A stretch of 64,000 nucleotides of DNA from Leptolinea sp. UBA5203 (GTDB taxonomy: Bacteria > Chloroflexota > Anaerolineae > Anaerolineales > Anaerolineaceae), in the NCBI GenBank assembly GCA_002412765.1, contig DHVR01000030.1:96171-160170 (forward strand), given 5' to 3'. The position numbers and the translations under genes are program-made. Of the stretch, positions 54,566 through 62,758 are shown in pieces. The notes below the pieces were generated by a model. It was not told the origin of the DNA, did not search any database, and saw only the letters and a program-made list of their open reading frames with translations. The first letter of the stretch is position 1. Each line of letters opens with the position of its first letter.

Positions 54566-55573
54566 TCAATTGAGTCGCGGCCAATTCAGCAGCAGGACTT
54601 CCGTCAGCAGCCTTGGATTTTGATTGGTCTCCAATTGCTGCAGGGCATTTTCCAGAGCCGCAGCCTGTTCATTCACATGGAGGATATCCATCTCCTGCGA
54701 GAGTTCCTTCAGTTCAGTTTGCCAATCCAGATTGATCAAAGGAGCCTGCGAACCTGCCTGCATGTGCAGCATATCCCGCCAGGCGGATAGCCAGGTTTCA
54801 AATTGGAAGCGAAGATCGGATTTTCCCTGGGTGGTTTTGCCTGGTTTGGCCGAGGCTTCGACATAGCTGAAGCGGTCCCGAACATTGGATTTTAACAACA
54901 TACCCATCTCATCGAGATGCATCTGGCGTCGTTCCCAAAGTTCATCGCTTTGCAGATAATGCACCGCGTCTCCCAATCGTCCGGAGGAAAGGTGAGCCAG
55001 CAAGCGGGCTTTCTGTGGTTCCACTTGCCAGCGTTCTATCAGTTTGGTTTCCAGAACCTGCAGGGGTAGGGGGCGCAGACGCAGAATCTCGCAGCGGGAA
55101 GCAATGGTGGGAAGTAAATTTTCAGGGGAGAGGGAGGTCAAGAAAAGGATCACCCGGGGTGGGGCTTCCTCAAGTGTTTTCAGTAAGGCATTTTGGGCAT
55201 TGGGGTTGGCATCTTCAAAATTCAGCAGCATGGCAATCCGATAGCGACCCTGATAGGGTGCCAGGGATAGGGTGTGCTGCAGGTCACGGATTTGATCCAC
55301 CTTGATGCTGGCGCTGTCCTCTGCCGATTGAATCACGGAGAGATCCGGGTGCTGCATGGAAGCCAATTGTTTACAATCGCGGCAGACCCCGCAGGGTTGG
55401 CCGGGTTGTGGGGGTTGCGAACAGTTGATCGCCTGGGCAAATTTTAGAGCCAAGGTGCGTCTGCCGATTCCCGGGGAGCCGGTAAACAAATAGGCATGCT
55501 GCAATTTCTCTTGCTGAATGTGCTGCTGTAAGAGGGTTACCGCCCATTCGTGTCCAAGTATGTCCCATTCCAT
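54566..55573 (-). CDS. holB: DNA polymerase III delta' subunit
   Basis: A 335-residue clamp-loader subunit of the AAA+ fold. The P-loop reads GSPGIGRRT: the usual Lys is Arg, as expected for delta', which does not hydrolyse ATP. A four-Cys zinc module (C...CGVCRDC), the KVDQIRDLQHTLSLAPYQGRYRI strand, NALLKTLEEAPP and the SRC motif (TIASRCEILRL) follow. The SRC Arg acts as arginine finger for the neighbouring ATPase subunit. It loads the beta clamp coded at 21761. I use ATG 55573 because homologues begin MxWDxLGHE; the TTG 18 bases upstream has no ribosome site. Confidence 0.92.
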   Translation of the reverse strand: MEWDILGHEWAVTLLQQHIQQEKLQHAYLFTGSPGIGRRTLALKFAQAINCSQPPQPGQPCGVCRDCKQLASMQHPDLSVIQSAEDSASIKVDQIRDLQHTLSLAPYQGRYRIAMLLNFEDANPNAQNALLKTLEEAPPRVILFLTSLSPENLLPTIASRCEILRLRPLPLQVLETKLIERWQVEPQKARLLAHLSSGRLGDAVHYLQSDELWERRQMHLDEMGMLLKSNVRDRFSYVEASAKPGKTTQGKSDLRFQFETWLSAWRDMLHMQAGSQAPLINLDWQTELKELSQEMDILHVNEQAAALENALQQLETNQNPRLLTEVLLLNWPRLN

Positions 55574-55632
55574 ACCTGGATTGTATTCCAAGAAGTCAGG
55601 GCTGACAACCTTCTCAAGAGGATTGGATCCTA

Positions 55633-55926
55633 TTGGAATTGTCCTGAAAAATTCGTATAATAGAAGTAGATCTAGACAATGTTTGCGGTTGGGGGAAACC
55701 TTTATTCACCACTTTGATTTCATGATGCACTTATTCTTTATGCGGTCCGTCATTGCTTGATTACAGGGGAATCAACTGGTTGCAGCTATTCCTGGTAGAT
55801 TCCCTTCCATTCTTTTGAATGGGGGTGATGAGTTGACATAGGCATGGGCCGGATTTTGGTTCCTTTTATTGTTTGCTCCGGCTCATAGTGGGATCTCCGG
55901 ATTTGTATTCCCGGAGATCCTTTTTA
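55633..55926 (+). ncRNA. Putative structured non-coding transcript or leader
   Basis: A -35/-10 pair, TTGGAA (55633) and TATAAT (55656) with a 17-base spacer, and a strong terminator at 55891-55926 (GGATCTCCGG/CCGGAGATCC then TTTTT) define a ~255-base unit with no likely gene. Inside are local hairpins: GGTT/AACC (55687), GGGAATC/GATTCCC (55768-55803), CATTC/GAATG (55808) and GCCGGA/TCCGGC (55849-55882). It does not match 6S, tmRNA, RNase P or a riboswitch class I know. It could be an independent small RNA or an attenuated leader of the helicase gene. Confidence 0.5.
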
Positions 55927-55950
55927 TTTCGGACTGCTGTACGGTCATCG

Positions 55951-55980
55951 TTGACAGGGAATGCCTCTCACCGTTACAAT
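55951..55980 (+). promoter_or_regulatory. Promoter giving a near-leaderless helicase mRNA
   Basis: TTGACA (55951), 18 bases, TACAAT (55975). The predicted transcript start is at about 55987, two to four bases from the ATG at 55990. Confidence 0.65.
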
Positions 55981-55989
55981 CATCAGGCT

Positions 55990-58203
55990 ATGAATTCGAA
56001 ACTAAACTCCAACCTTAATGATCGACAAAACCTGGCGGTGACCGCCGCAACAGGTCAGGCGCTGGTTTTGGCCGGCCCTGGGTCAGGCAAAACGCGTGTG
56101 TTAACCTATCGCATGGCACACCTGATTCAGGAAATGGGGGTGAACCCCTATCATATCCTGGCAGTCACCTTTACCAATAAAGCGGCTCGTGAAATGGGGG
56201 ACCGTCTGGATACTGTGATTGGCAATAAAAGCCAGGGATTATGGCTGGGCACTTTTCACTCGGTATGCGGCAGGATTCTGCGTCGTGAAGCCTCCGTGCT
56301 GCCATTTGACTCCAATTACGTCATCTTTGATGCCGATGATCAGTTATCCATTGTCAAACAGATTTTTAAAGAATACAACATCAACGATAAAATTTATCGT
56401 CCACAGAGTATTCACGCCAGCATTTCCAATGCCAAGAATGAGCTGATCCCTGCCGAAGATTACGTTCCCGGCAATTCCCGTGAGGAATTGGTCGCCAAGG
56501 TTTATACCCGTTATCAAAAAATGCTGATGCAGTCCAACGCTCTGGATTTTGATGACCTGCTTTTATGGTCGGTAAAACTCCTGGTGGAGCACGACACCGT
56601 CCGCCAAAAGTATGCCCAGCAATTTGAACATGTTCTGGTGGATGAATTTCAGGATACCAACCGCGCCCAATATCAATTACTGCGCATGTTGACCTCGGTG
56701 CATCTCAACTTGTTTGTCGTGGGGGATGAGGATCAATCCATCTATCGCTGGCGCGGCGCAGATTATCACAACATCATCCGTTTTGAAAAAGACTACCCCA
56801 CGGCAAAGAAGATTTTGCTGGAAGAGAATTATCGTTCCACCCAGAATATTCTGGATGCCGCCCAGGCGGTCATCCGTAAAAATAAAAACCGTACGCACAA
56901 ACAATTGCAATCCGCCCGAGGGGAAACTGGCGAGAAGATTCAATTCTTTGAAGCTGACGACGGTCAGCATGAAGCCGAGTTTGTGGTGAATTCCATCCGC
57001 AAAGCCATCCAGATGGGTGCTCATGGACGCGATTTTGCCATCATGTACCGAACTAATGCCCAATCTCGCCTGCTGGAGGAAGCCTTCCTGCACGCAAGCC
57101 TTTCCTACCGCTTGGTGGGGGCGCAGCGCTTCTACGGCCGGCGTGAGGTCAAGGACTTGATCGGCTACCTGCGCCTGATTTTCAATCCGGCGGATCAGAT
57201 CAGCCTGGAGCGGGTGATCAATGTCCCGCGGCGCGGCATCGGACCCAAGAAACTGGAAGATCTGGCTCTGGTGGCTTTCCAGGGACAAACCACTTCCGGA
57301 GCGGTATTGCTGGACCTGGTTAGAGAGGGTCAAAAATCGCGCTTCTGGATTCCGATCGGTCGCTCGGTGGACGCCCTGCTGCCCTTTGCCAGGCAGCTGC
57401 GCAAGTGGACCGATCTTTTGGGAAGCGGCACCGTCTCGGAAGTTTTTGACAGTATTCTCTTTGATACCGATTACCAATCCTATCTGGATGACGGCACACC
57501 TGAAGGCGAAGCCCGCTGGGAAAACGTACAAGAGCTGCGTAAAATGGCTTACGAGTATAACGAGAAAGGCATGATCGAATTCCTGGAAAATCTGGCCCTG
57601 GTTTCCGATCAGGACACCATTTCGTCCAATGATGATTCGCCCACCTTGCTCACCCTGCACGCTGCCAAAGGACTGGAGTACAAACAGGTCTATATCGTCG
57701 GTCTGGATGAAGGGCTGATTCCTCACACCCGTTCCATTGACAGTGATGATCCCGAAGAGATGGATGAGGAACGCCGTTTGTTGTACGTGGGCATGACCCG
57801 CGCCAAGGATTCCTTGACCCTGCTTCGCGCCGATCAACGCAGTCAGTACGGCAGCTATACCTATAGCGCGCCCTCGCGTTTCTTGCAGGATATTCCTGCG
57901 GCTTTATTGCAGCAGCAAGGCATGCGCAACGTTGCCCGTACCAAGACCGCCGCCACCTGGAAAGACGCGGACCAATTCCTATCCCGTCTGAACACCACAA
58001 GCAAACGACCTGCACCAGAACCTGTTGTGCAGAAAAGCAAACGCTTCGCGCATCCCATGCGCGTCACGCATGCAGTCTGGGGGGAAGGCATGGTGCTGGA
58101 CAGCAAAATCGTGGATGGTTGTGAAATTGTGGAGATCAACTTCGCCAGTGTGGGCATGAAGCGTGTGGATGCCGATCTGGCTAAATTGCAAATTCTGGAA
58201 TGA
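55990..58203 (+). CDS. pcrA: UvrD/PcrA-type ATP-dependent DNA helicase
   Basis: A 737-residue superfamily 1A 3'-5' helicase. Motifs in order: I GPGSGKTR (~30), Ia AVTFTNKAAREM, II VDEFQDTN, III VGDEDQSIYRWRGAD, IV LEENYRSTQNIL, V LTLHAAKGLEYKQVYIVGLDEG and VI RRLLYVGMTRAKDSLTL. The C-terminal ~60 residues form the PcrA tail ending in a KOW/Tudor-like module (HAVWGEGMVLDSKIVDGCEIVEINF) that binds RNA polymerase. Roles are nucleotide-excision repair, fork rescue and plasmid replication in relatives. ATG 55990 is chosen because homologues begin with LNDRQ near the N-terminus; the upstream frame crosses a terminator and promoter. Confidence 0.94.
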   Translation: MNSKLNSNLNDRQNLAVTAATGQALVLAGPGSGKTRVLTYRMAHLIQEMGVNPYHILAVTFTNKAAREMGDRLDTVIGNKSQGLWLGTFHSVCGRILRREASVLPFDSNYVIFDADDQLSIVKQIFKEYNINDKIYRPQSIHASISNAKNELIPAEDYVPGNSREELVAKVYTRYQKMLMQSNALDFDDLLLWSVKLLVEHDTVRQKYAQQFEHVLVDEFQDTNRAQYQLLRMLTSVHLNLFVVGDEDQSIYRWRGADYHNIIRFEKDYPTAKKILLEENYRSTQNILDAAQAVIRKNKNRTHKQLQSARGETGEKIQFFEADDGQHEAEFVVNSIRKAIQMGAHGRDFAIMYRTNAQSRLLEEAFLHASLSYRLVGAQRFYGRREVKDLIGYLRLIFNPADQISLERVINVPRRGIGPKKLEDLALVAFQGQTTSGAVLLDLVREGQKSRFWIPIGRSVDALLPFARQLRKWTDLLGSGTVSEVFDSILFDTDYQSYLDDGTPEGEARWENVQELRKMAYEYNEKGMIEFLENLALVSDQDTISSNDDSPTLLTLHAAKGLEYKQVYIVGLDEGLIPHTRSIDSDDPEEMDEERRLLYVGMTRAKDSLTLLRADQRSQYGSYTYSAPSRFLQDIPAALLQQQGMRNVARTKTAATWKDADQFLSRLNTTSKRPAPEPVVQKSKRFAHPMRVTHAVWGEGMVLDSKIVDGCEIVEINFASVGMKRVDADLAKLQILE

Positions 58204-58241
58204 GAAATCAAATGCTGATGAAGATTCATCAGATTAATAAA

Positions 58242-58276
58242 AAGACCCTAAGGGTTTCAAAAACCCTTAGGGTCTT
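58242..58276 (+). terminator. Long hairpin terminator after pcrA
   Basis: A perfect 16-bp stem (AAGACCCTAAGGGTTT and its complement) with a 3-nt loop, 38 bases past the stop. The motif belongs to a palindrome type widely dispersed in environmental bacterial genomes. Confidence 0.8.
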
Positions 58277-58349
58277 CTTTTGACCTTTTGCCATCCCATC
58301 CACACGGCGAGGTGACCCTTCTACGGGAATTGATGTCTACGGGGATTGA

Positions 58350-58378
58350 TTGACATCTGACCCTCAATACAATATACT
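58350..58378 (+). promoter_or_regulatory. Promoter of the SRP RNA gene
   Basis: TTGACA (58350), a 17-base spacer and TATACT (58373) predict a start at 58385, exactly where the closing stem of the RNA begins. Confidence 0.85.
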
Positions 58379-58384
58379 TAGCAC

Positions 58385-58497
58385 GCGTCCGGGTGGGACC
58401 GGCGCGGCAGAAGCCACCGAACCCCGTCAGGTCCGAGAGGAAGCAGCGGTAAGGAGGTCAATCTGGGCGCCGCCGGATCTCCTGCCCGGACGCATTT
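58385..58497 (+). ncRNA. ffs: Signal recognition particle RNA (4.5S type)
   Basis: About 110 bases with the invariant apical region CGTCAGGTCCGAGAGG, AAGCAGCGGTAAG, including the tetraloop-type GAGA and asymmetric loop that bind the Ffh M domain. The ends close through GCGTCCGGG (58385-58393) and CCCGGACGC (58485-58493), followed by ATTTTAA. The bacterial small-form SRP RNA works with Ffh and FtsY to target membrane proteins. It lies between pcrA and a methyltransferase gene and is easy to miss because it has no ORF. Confidence 0.93.
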
Positions 58498-58518
58498 TAA
58501 TCGTAAGGAAACTCACGC

Positions 58519-59400
58519 ATGAATACACCCCCCGTATGTAATTATGAAGGCTCCGATTACCAGACTTCCTTTTGGGAGAAGGGCGGTCGGGCCTATGAAG
58601 ATGCTGTGGAAGAAAAAGCCTTGCAGCGCTTATTACCCGCCTCCGGTAAGCTGATGCTGGAACTGGGCGCCGGCGCCGGGCGCAATACTTCCCGTTATAA
58701 AAATTACGAAAAGATCGTTTTGCTGGATTATTCCCGCACGCAGTTGGAGCAGGCTCGTGCCCGCCTGGGCGACTGCGAACGGTATGTGTACGTCGCCGCG
58801 GATGTCTATCATCTGCCCTTTGTCAGCGGTCTGTTTGACGGCGCCACCATGATCCGCACCCTGCATCATATGGCTGACGCCAGATTGGCGCTGCAGCAGG
58901 TGGCGGATGTACTGCAAAGCAAGGCCGTCTTTATTCTGGAATTTGCCAACAAACATAACCTGAAGGCGATTGTCCGTTACGTTCTGCATCAGCAGAGCTG
59001 GAATCCCAATTCACCTGAGCCGGTGGAATTTGCCGCCCTGAATTTTGATTTCCATCCCCAAACAGTCAGCTCCTGGTTGAAGTCCCTGGGTTTTCTGGTA
59101 GAGCAGACGTTAACTGTCAGTCATTTCCGCATGGCTTTTATGAAGAAACTGATCCCTTTGAAGATGCTCGTGTGGATGGACAGCATGGCGCAGCTCACCA
59201 GTGATTGGTGGCAGTTGACGCCCAGTGTCTTCTTACGTAATCGCTTGCGCACCGAAAAAGAGAATGCTGCCGCAGGCACGTTCTTCCGCTGCCCCAAATG
59301 CGGCGCTGCCCTGAATGATACGCCTCCGCTGTTGAAATGCAGTTGCGGTCAAAGCTATCCGGTGCAGGACGGCATTTACGATTTCCGATTGGAAAAATAG
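58519..59400 (+). CDS. SAM-dependent methyltransferase with C-terminal zinc ribbon
   Basis: A 293-residue protein. Residues ~43-150 are a class I methyltransferase fold: motif I LMLELGAGAGRNTSRY, motif II acid in IVLLDYS, and post-I/motif IV ADVYHLPFVSGLFDGATMIRTLHHM. The C-terminal ~50 residues form a Trm112-like zinc ribbon with CPKCGAAL and CSCGQSYPV, ending DGIYDF. Such fusions often modify lipids, quinones or tRNA; the substrate cannot be identified here. The gene begins 22 bases past the SRP RNA with AAGGAAAC as ribosome site and may be read from the same promoter. Confidence 0.85.
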   Translation: MNTPPVCNYEGSDYQTSFWEKGGRAYEDAVEEKALQRLLPASGKLMLELGAGAGRNTSRYKNYEKIVLLDYSRTQLEQARARLGDCERYVYVAADVYHLPFVSGLFDGATMIRTLHHMADARLALQQVADVLQSKAVFILEFANKHNLKAIVRYVLHQQSWNPNSPEPVEFAALNFDFHPQTVSSWLKSLGFLVEQTLTVSHFRMAFMKKLIPLKMLVWMDSMAQLTSDWWQLTPSVFLRNRLRTEKENAAAGTFFRCPKCGAALNDTPPLLKCSCGQSYPVQDGIYDFRLEK

Positions 59401-59674
59401 CATTCGACTAATCAACTTAATCACTGGACCTTGCAGGTAAGAAAACTTGCGAGGTCTTTTAATTTATATCAGGTCAAACAGAGAATCATTGAGTATCTAT
59501 AGAAAAAATGCCTTGATCAGAAAACCATCCTTCTATTCCCTGGTATGGTGTATAGTAAAATAATGGAAATTAGGCTGGCACCAAAGAATCATTCTCCAAG
59601 GTTTATTGGTTTACCAGATGCTTTGTTTTAGCTTCATACATTCTTCTTCCTGGAAATCCCTAAGAGGTAATTCC

Positions 59675-60718
59675 ATGACATACCCCTACCGCATCTTTTT
59701 ATCCTATTCCCACGAAGACAATCTACTCGCCCATGTCGCGGCAGAACATTTAACCGAAATGGGGCTGGTTCCATTATGGGACAAAAAAATCCGCCCAGGC
59801 TCTGCTTTTACTGAAGAAATTAAGCGGCTCATTCACCGAGCTCATATCTTTATGCCCTTGATAACGGAAAGCTCCTCCAAAAGACCCTGGGTGCATCAGG
59901 AAACCGGCTTCGCAATGGCGCTGAACATTCCAGTTCTTCCAATTGTAATCAGCAGTGTGCCGGGTGAGATGGTCTCTCAAATTCAGGCTGTACCTGTGGA
60001 ACCGGATCTTTCCGATTTTAAGGCAAAAATTTCTGCCATCGATTTGGAACAGGTGGTTCAATTACCCCCAGAGAATAACCTTTCCTCTATTGAAATCAGC
60101 GATTGGGCAGAAAGACGCACGGAACTCTTGGTTTAAAATTCTACTCGTGTGATTGAAATGGGTGTTTACGGACGGGTAAGGCAGCGGGCAGCGCTCTCCT
60201 CATTTTCGATTCCGGATAAGGATCCCAACCATACTATCTGGCCGCTTCGGGATGGAGATGCCGTAAGAAGCCCGTTTTATCACAATCTGCAGCGGGATGA
60301 GCGACGTGTTCTTGAAAAGCATGTGCGACAAATGGGATGTGATTTGATTATTGATCCTGATTTTGGGTTGGAACGAAATGGCCCGATTGCCACACAAACC
60401 CGATTAAAAATTTTACTGGATTTTCTTGAAAGTCAGCCAGATGATAAAATTCGGGTTGTTATAAGCCCGCTGGCGCGGGAAGGTAATTTAACTTTGATTG
60501 GGGATTGGTTCAGTGCAGAATCGGTTTCCCCCAGACCAGGAGAAGGGCACCGGCGAACGATTTTCAATTGGCATGCTCCCACGGTACTGCAAACCATGCG
60601 GCGTTTTGATGAACAATTTGATGAAATAATCCGCGAAGTGGATTTTGCGGGGCGTTCCTCTAGAGTCTATGCCATTGAATATATCCAGAACATTCTGTCC
60701 AACAATAATACCCAATGA
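59675..60718 (+). pseudogene. TIR-domain protein interrupted by one in-frame stop codon
   Basis: Residues 1-153 (59675-60136) form a TIR domain: RIFLSYSHEDNLLAHVAAEHL at the start, and the catalytic-type Glu E76 in RPWVHQETGFAMAL. The frame then meets a single TAA (60134-60136) and continues open, in the same frame, for ~190 residues to 60718 (GVYGRVRQRAALSSFSIPD...EERRVLE-like RDERRVLEKHVRQMGCDLIID). The second part has no ribosome site; its first start is a GTG 12 bases later. This fits an original ~345-residue protein, now split by a nonsense change, a sequencing error, or read-through. TIR proteins can cleave NAD in defence. ATG 59675 follows AGAGGT. Confidence 0.7.
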
Positions 60719-60724
60719 ATCAGT

Positions 60725-61699
60725 TTACGGCAGGGGAACCACCTTGAGGTTATCAAAATACACTGTGGCGTTGGGGGAATAAACCACCAGACCGGCGTAA
60801 CCGGTAGTGGAATAGGCAAGGTCAATCATATTACCCAGTGGTTTGCCGTCAATCACTACCCAGGCGCTCTGACCATCCGCAATCACCTGCAAGGTATGGG
60901 CTTGTCCATCGGGTTTAAGCAGGGTGGCATTTTTATCCCACAATTGAACAGTCTCCATACCGGTGGCGGAGATGCGCTGCAGGATGACCGAGCCGTTGTT
61001 GTACAGGGATAAAGCGTAGGCTTCCTTGAAGGGATACTCATCAATCGGGGTGGGGGAACCAAAGACCAACCCGGCGATGACCACCTGTCCATTGACGGGG
61101 ACTTTCACGTCCACCTGGTAGGAGGCACGCTCAAATGTGCCGCATGCGTCACAGGTCCACAGGAAGGGAGTATAGCTGGGTTCGGAGAAGAAAATCTGCA
61201 TGGCACCGTTTTGAATGGCGACGTCATAGCCATAATCGGAGTAAGGGGTCCAGCCTTTTGCGTCGTCGTCAAATGAGTCGCTGAATTGGGCAGGGATGGT
61301 TGAGAGCTGGGTCAGCAGGTCGGCTACGGCAGGGACGGTGGGCAGGGCTGCGGTTGGGGTGGCCGTGATCACCGCGGGTTGATCCGCGGGCAGGGTGGAT
61401 TCCCCGGTAGGGGCGAAGGCTGGCACCTGGGCGGTTGTGCTTGGAGTCAGCCCTTCAGCGGCGGCGGAAGGCGGGGTTAATTCTCCAGCGGGGGTGGCTG
61501 CCGGCGGGGCGAAGATAGGGATGGGGGTATGTTTGAAGGATGCAGTGGGGGTTGGGCTGGCGAATAGATTTTTGGCCAGGGATTCCATGCCAAGCATGCC
61601 ATTGAGGATGGCCCCAACCAATACACCTGCAATGGCGATCAAGGCCACCGTGATACCAATATTGACACCTTTCGTCGTTGAAAATAAATCCGATTTCAT
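60725..61699 (-). CDS. Membrane-anchored protein with LamG/DUF1080-like domain
   Basis: A 324-residue protein with a signal anchor at ~14-34 and an extracellular Pro/Thr/Ala-rich linker (~48-130). The C-terminal ~180 residues (FSDSFDDDAKGWTPYSDYGYDVAIQNGAMQIFF...GLVVYSPNATVYFDNLKVVPLP) form a concanavalin/laminin-G-like beta-sandwich of the DUF1080 kind, found in carbohydrate-binding and glycoside-associated proteins. Two Cys (CDAC) may pair. The gene converges on the broken TIR gene with six bases between stops. Ligand unknown; carbohydrate binding is inference. Confidence 0.75.
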   Translation of the reverse strand: MKSDLFSTTKGVNIGITVALIAIAGVLVGAILNGMLGMESLAKNLFASPTPTASFKHTPIPIFAPPAATPAGELTPPSAAAEGLTPSTTAQVPAFAPTGESTLPADQPAVITATPTAALPTVPAVADLLTQLSTIPAQFSDSFDDDAKGWTPYSDYGYDVAIQNGAMQIFFSEPSYTPFLWTCDACGTFERASYQVDVKVPVNGQVVIAGLVFGSPTPIDEYPFKEAYALSLYNNGSVILQRISATGMETVQLWDKNATLLKPDGQAHTLQVIADGQSAWVVIDGKPLGNMIDLAYSTTGYAGLVVYSPNATVYFDNLKVVPLP

Positions 61700-61812
61700 A
61701 CCTTGAACCGTCCCATGTTTGTTGGCTTATTTGTTCCTGGCGCGCAGGAGATTATCCCCAATGATACCTGATTCTTTTCCGCTTTCCTATGGTTTGATTC
61801 AGGCGATCCTAT

Positions 61813-61845
61813 AAACCTGCCAGGTCTTTGAGACCTGGCAGGTTT
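61813..61845. repeat. Perfect 15-bp hairpin repeat (CCTGCCAGGTCT type), terminator
   Basis: AAACCTGCCAGGTCT and its exact complement flank a 3-base loop. It lies 23 bases past the stop of the minus-strand membrane-protein gene and can serve as its terminator. The motif is a palindrome often dispersed in Chloroflexota and Bacteroidota genomes. Confidence 0.75.
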
Positions 61846-61868
61846 TGGTAAGCGGTAGGTCGATCAGC

Positions 61869-62318
61869 TTATATTGATGGAATGGGTTTGATAGGCTTTT
61901 TGAAAATCATACGCAGGAGGGCCAGGCCCCCAATGGCGGTGGCCAGCAGGGAAATCAGAAAGAGAATAAATATCCCCATGACCAGGATCATGCGCCAGCC
62001 GTTGGCTTCTGCTTCGCCAGAGGCCAGTCCGGTCGCCACGGCGACAGCCTGGGAAACCACCAGCAGGGCAATCGCCGCGGCCATGCCCCATCCGATCAGG
62101 CGTTGGTAAGTCTTTGCACGCAAAGCCGCCCAGAAGAGCATGCAGCCGCCCACCAGGGCAAAGGGGAATAATTCAGCCGGCATAAGATAATCAAAGCGAA
62201 ATTTTCCATCCGAGAATAAGGAAACAAAGGCAAAAATGAGTGGGGCCAGGATGGGGAACCAGATAAAAATACAGCCCGCAATGGCAAGAATTTTGGTCAA
62301 GGAATTCATCTTTGGCAT
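61869..62318 (-). CDS. Hypothetical membrane protein, four helices
   Basis: A 149-residue small membrane protein that I do not recognise. Four hydrophobic segments lie at ~8-34, ~46-67, ~76-96 and ~109-136, followed by a basic-proline tail (KKPIKPIPSI) that should face the cytoplasm. There are no conserved charged motifs in the membrane. GGGAG lies before the ATG. It is transcribed in the same direction as the preceding minus-strand gene, from which it is separated by the hairpin repeat. Confidence 0.7.
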   Translation of the reverse strand: MPKMNSLTKILAIAGCIFIWFPILAPLIFAFVSLFSDGKFRFDYLMPAELFPFALVGGCMLFWAALRAKTYQRLIGWGMAAAIALLVVSQAVAVATGLASGEAEANGWRMILVMGIFILFLISLLATAIGGLALLRMIFKKPIKPIPSI

Positions 62319-62450
62319 AAAACTCCCTTACAACCGTCCAGTAAATCTGAAAAGGGGTTCGGTTGATTTAAATACAGTATGGCACGAATTTTGGAAAAAG
62401 GAAGAGGGGGATTTGTTTCTTGGGTTTGGGTTCTGTACTGTTATGCGCCA

Positions 62451-62756
62451 CCCTTCGACAAGCTCAGGGAACGTCCTGTGTAGGGGCGAAGCATCCAGCA
62501 TGGATTTCTGAAATAACTAATATCTGGTGCTGGACGCTTCGCCCTTGCCTAGTATGGATTATCTGCTGGACGATAGTCGAACCTGCCATCAATTTTCGGA
62601 AGAAGGGTTGGAATTAATAAACCATCACAAATTCGACTACGCCATGTGATGGTTTTTGATTGACAATCGTTTGGGCAAGGGAACAGCGCATTAATATGCA
62701 GCCCTTCGACAAGCTCTCCCCTTCGGGGACATAGGGAACGGAAGTGCTCAGGGAAC
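62451..62756. repeat. Cluster of dispersed palindromic repeats
   Basis: The 440-base gap 62319-62758 has no gene but three repeat units. CCCTTCGACAAGCTC followed by AGGGAAC occurs intact at 62451-62472. A second copy at 62702-62756 is split by 33 extra bases that end with a repeated GCTC. Between them GGGCGAAGCATCCAGCA (62484) and TGCTGGACGCTTCGCCC (62528) form a 17-bp inverted repeat with one mismatch. All three motifs are short, non-coding and of the type found scattered through environmental genomes. Confidence 0.7.
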
Positions 62757-62758
62757 AG

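Noticed and set aside
55668..55926. 6S RNA, RNase P RNA or tmRNA
   Set aside because: The needed features (long central bubble, conserved GAAAGUCC-type core, tRNA-like ends) are not seen.
56677..57837. A 386-codon minus-strand frame inside pcrA
   Set aside because: Antisense shadow of the helicase gene, His/Gln-rich and without a start signal.
60149..60718. Independent gene for the second half of the TIR protein
   Set aside because: The first start is a GTG without a ribosome site, and the frame continues exactly that of the TIR part across one stop codon.
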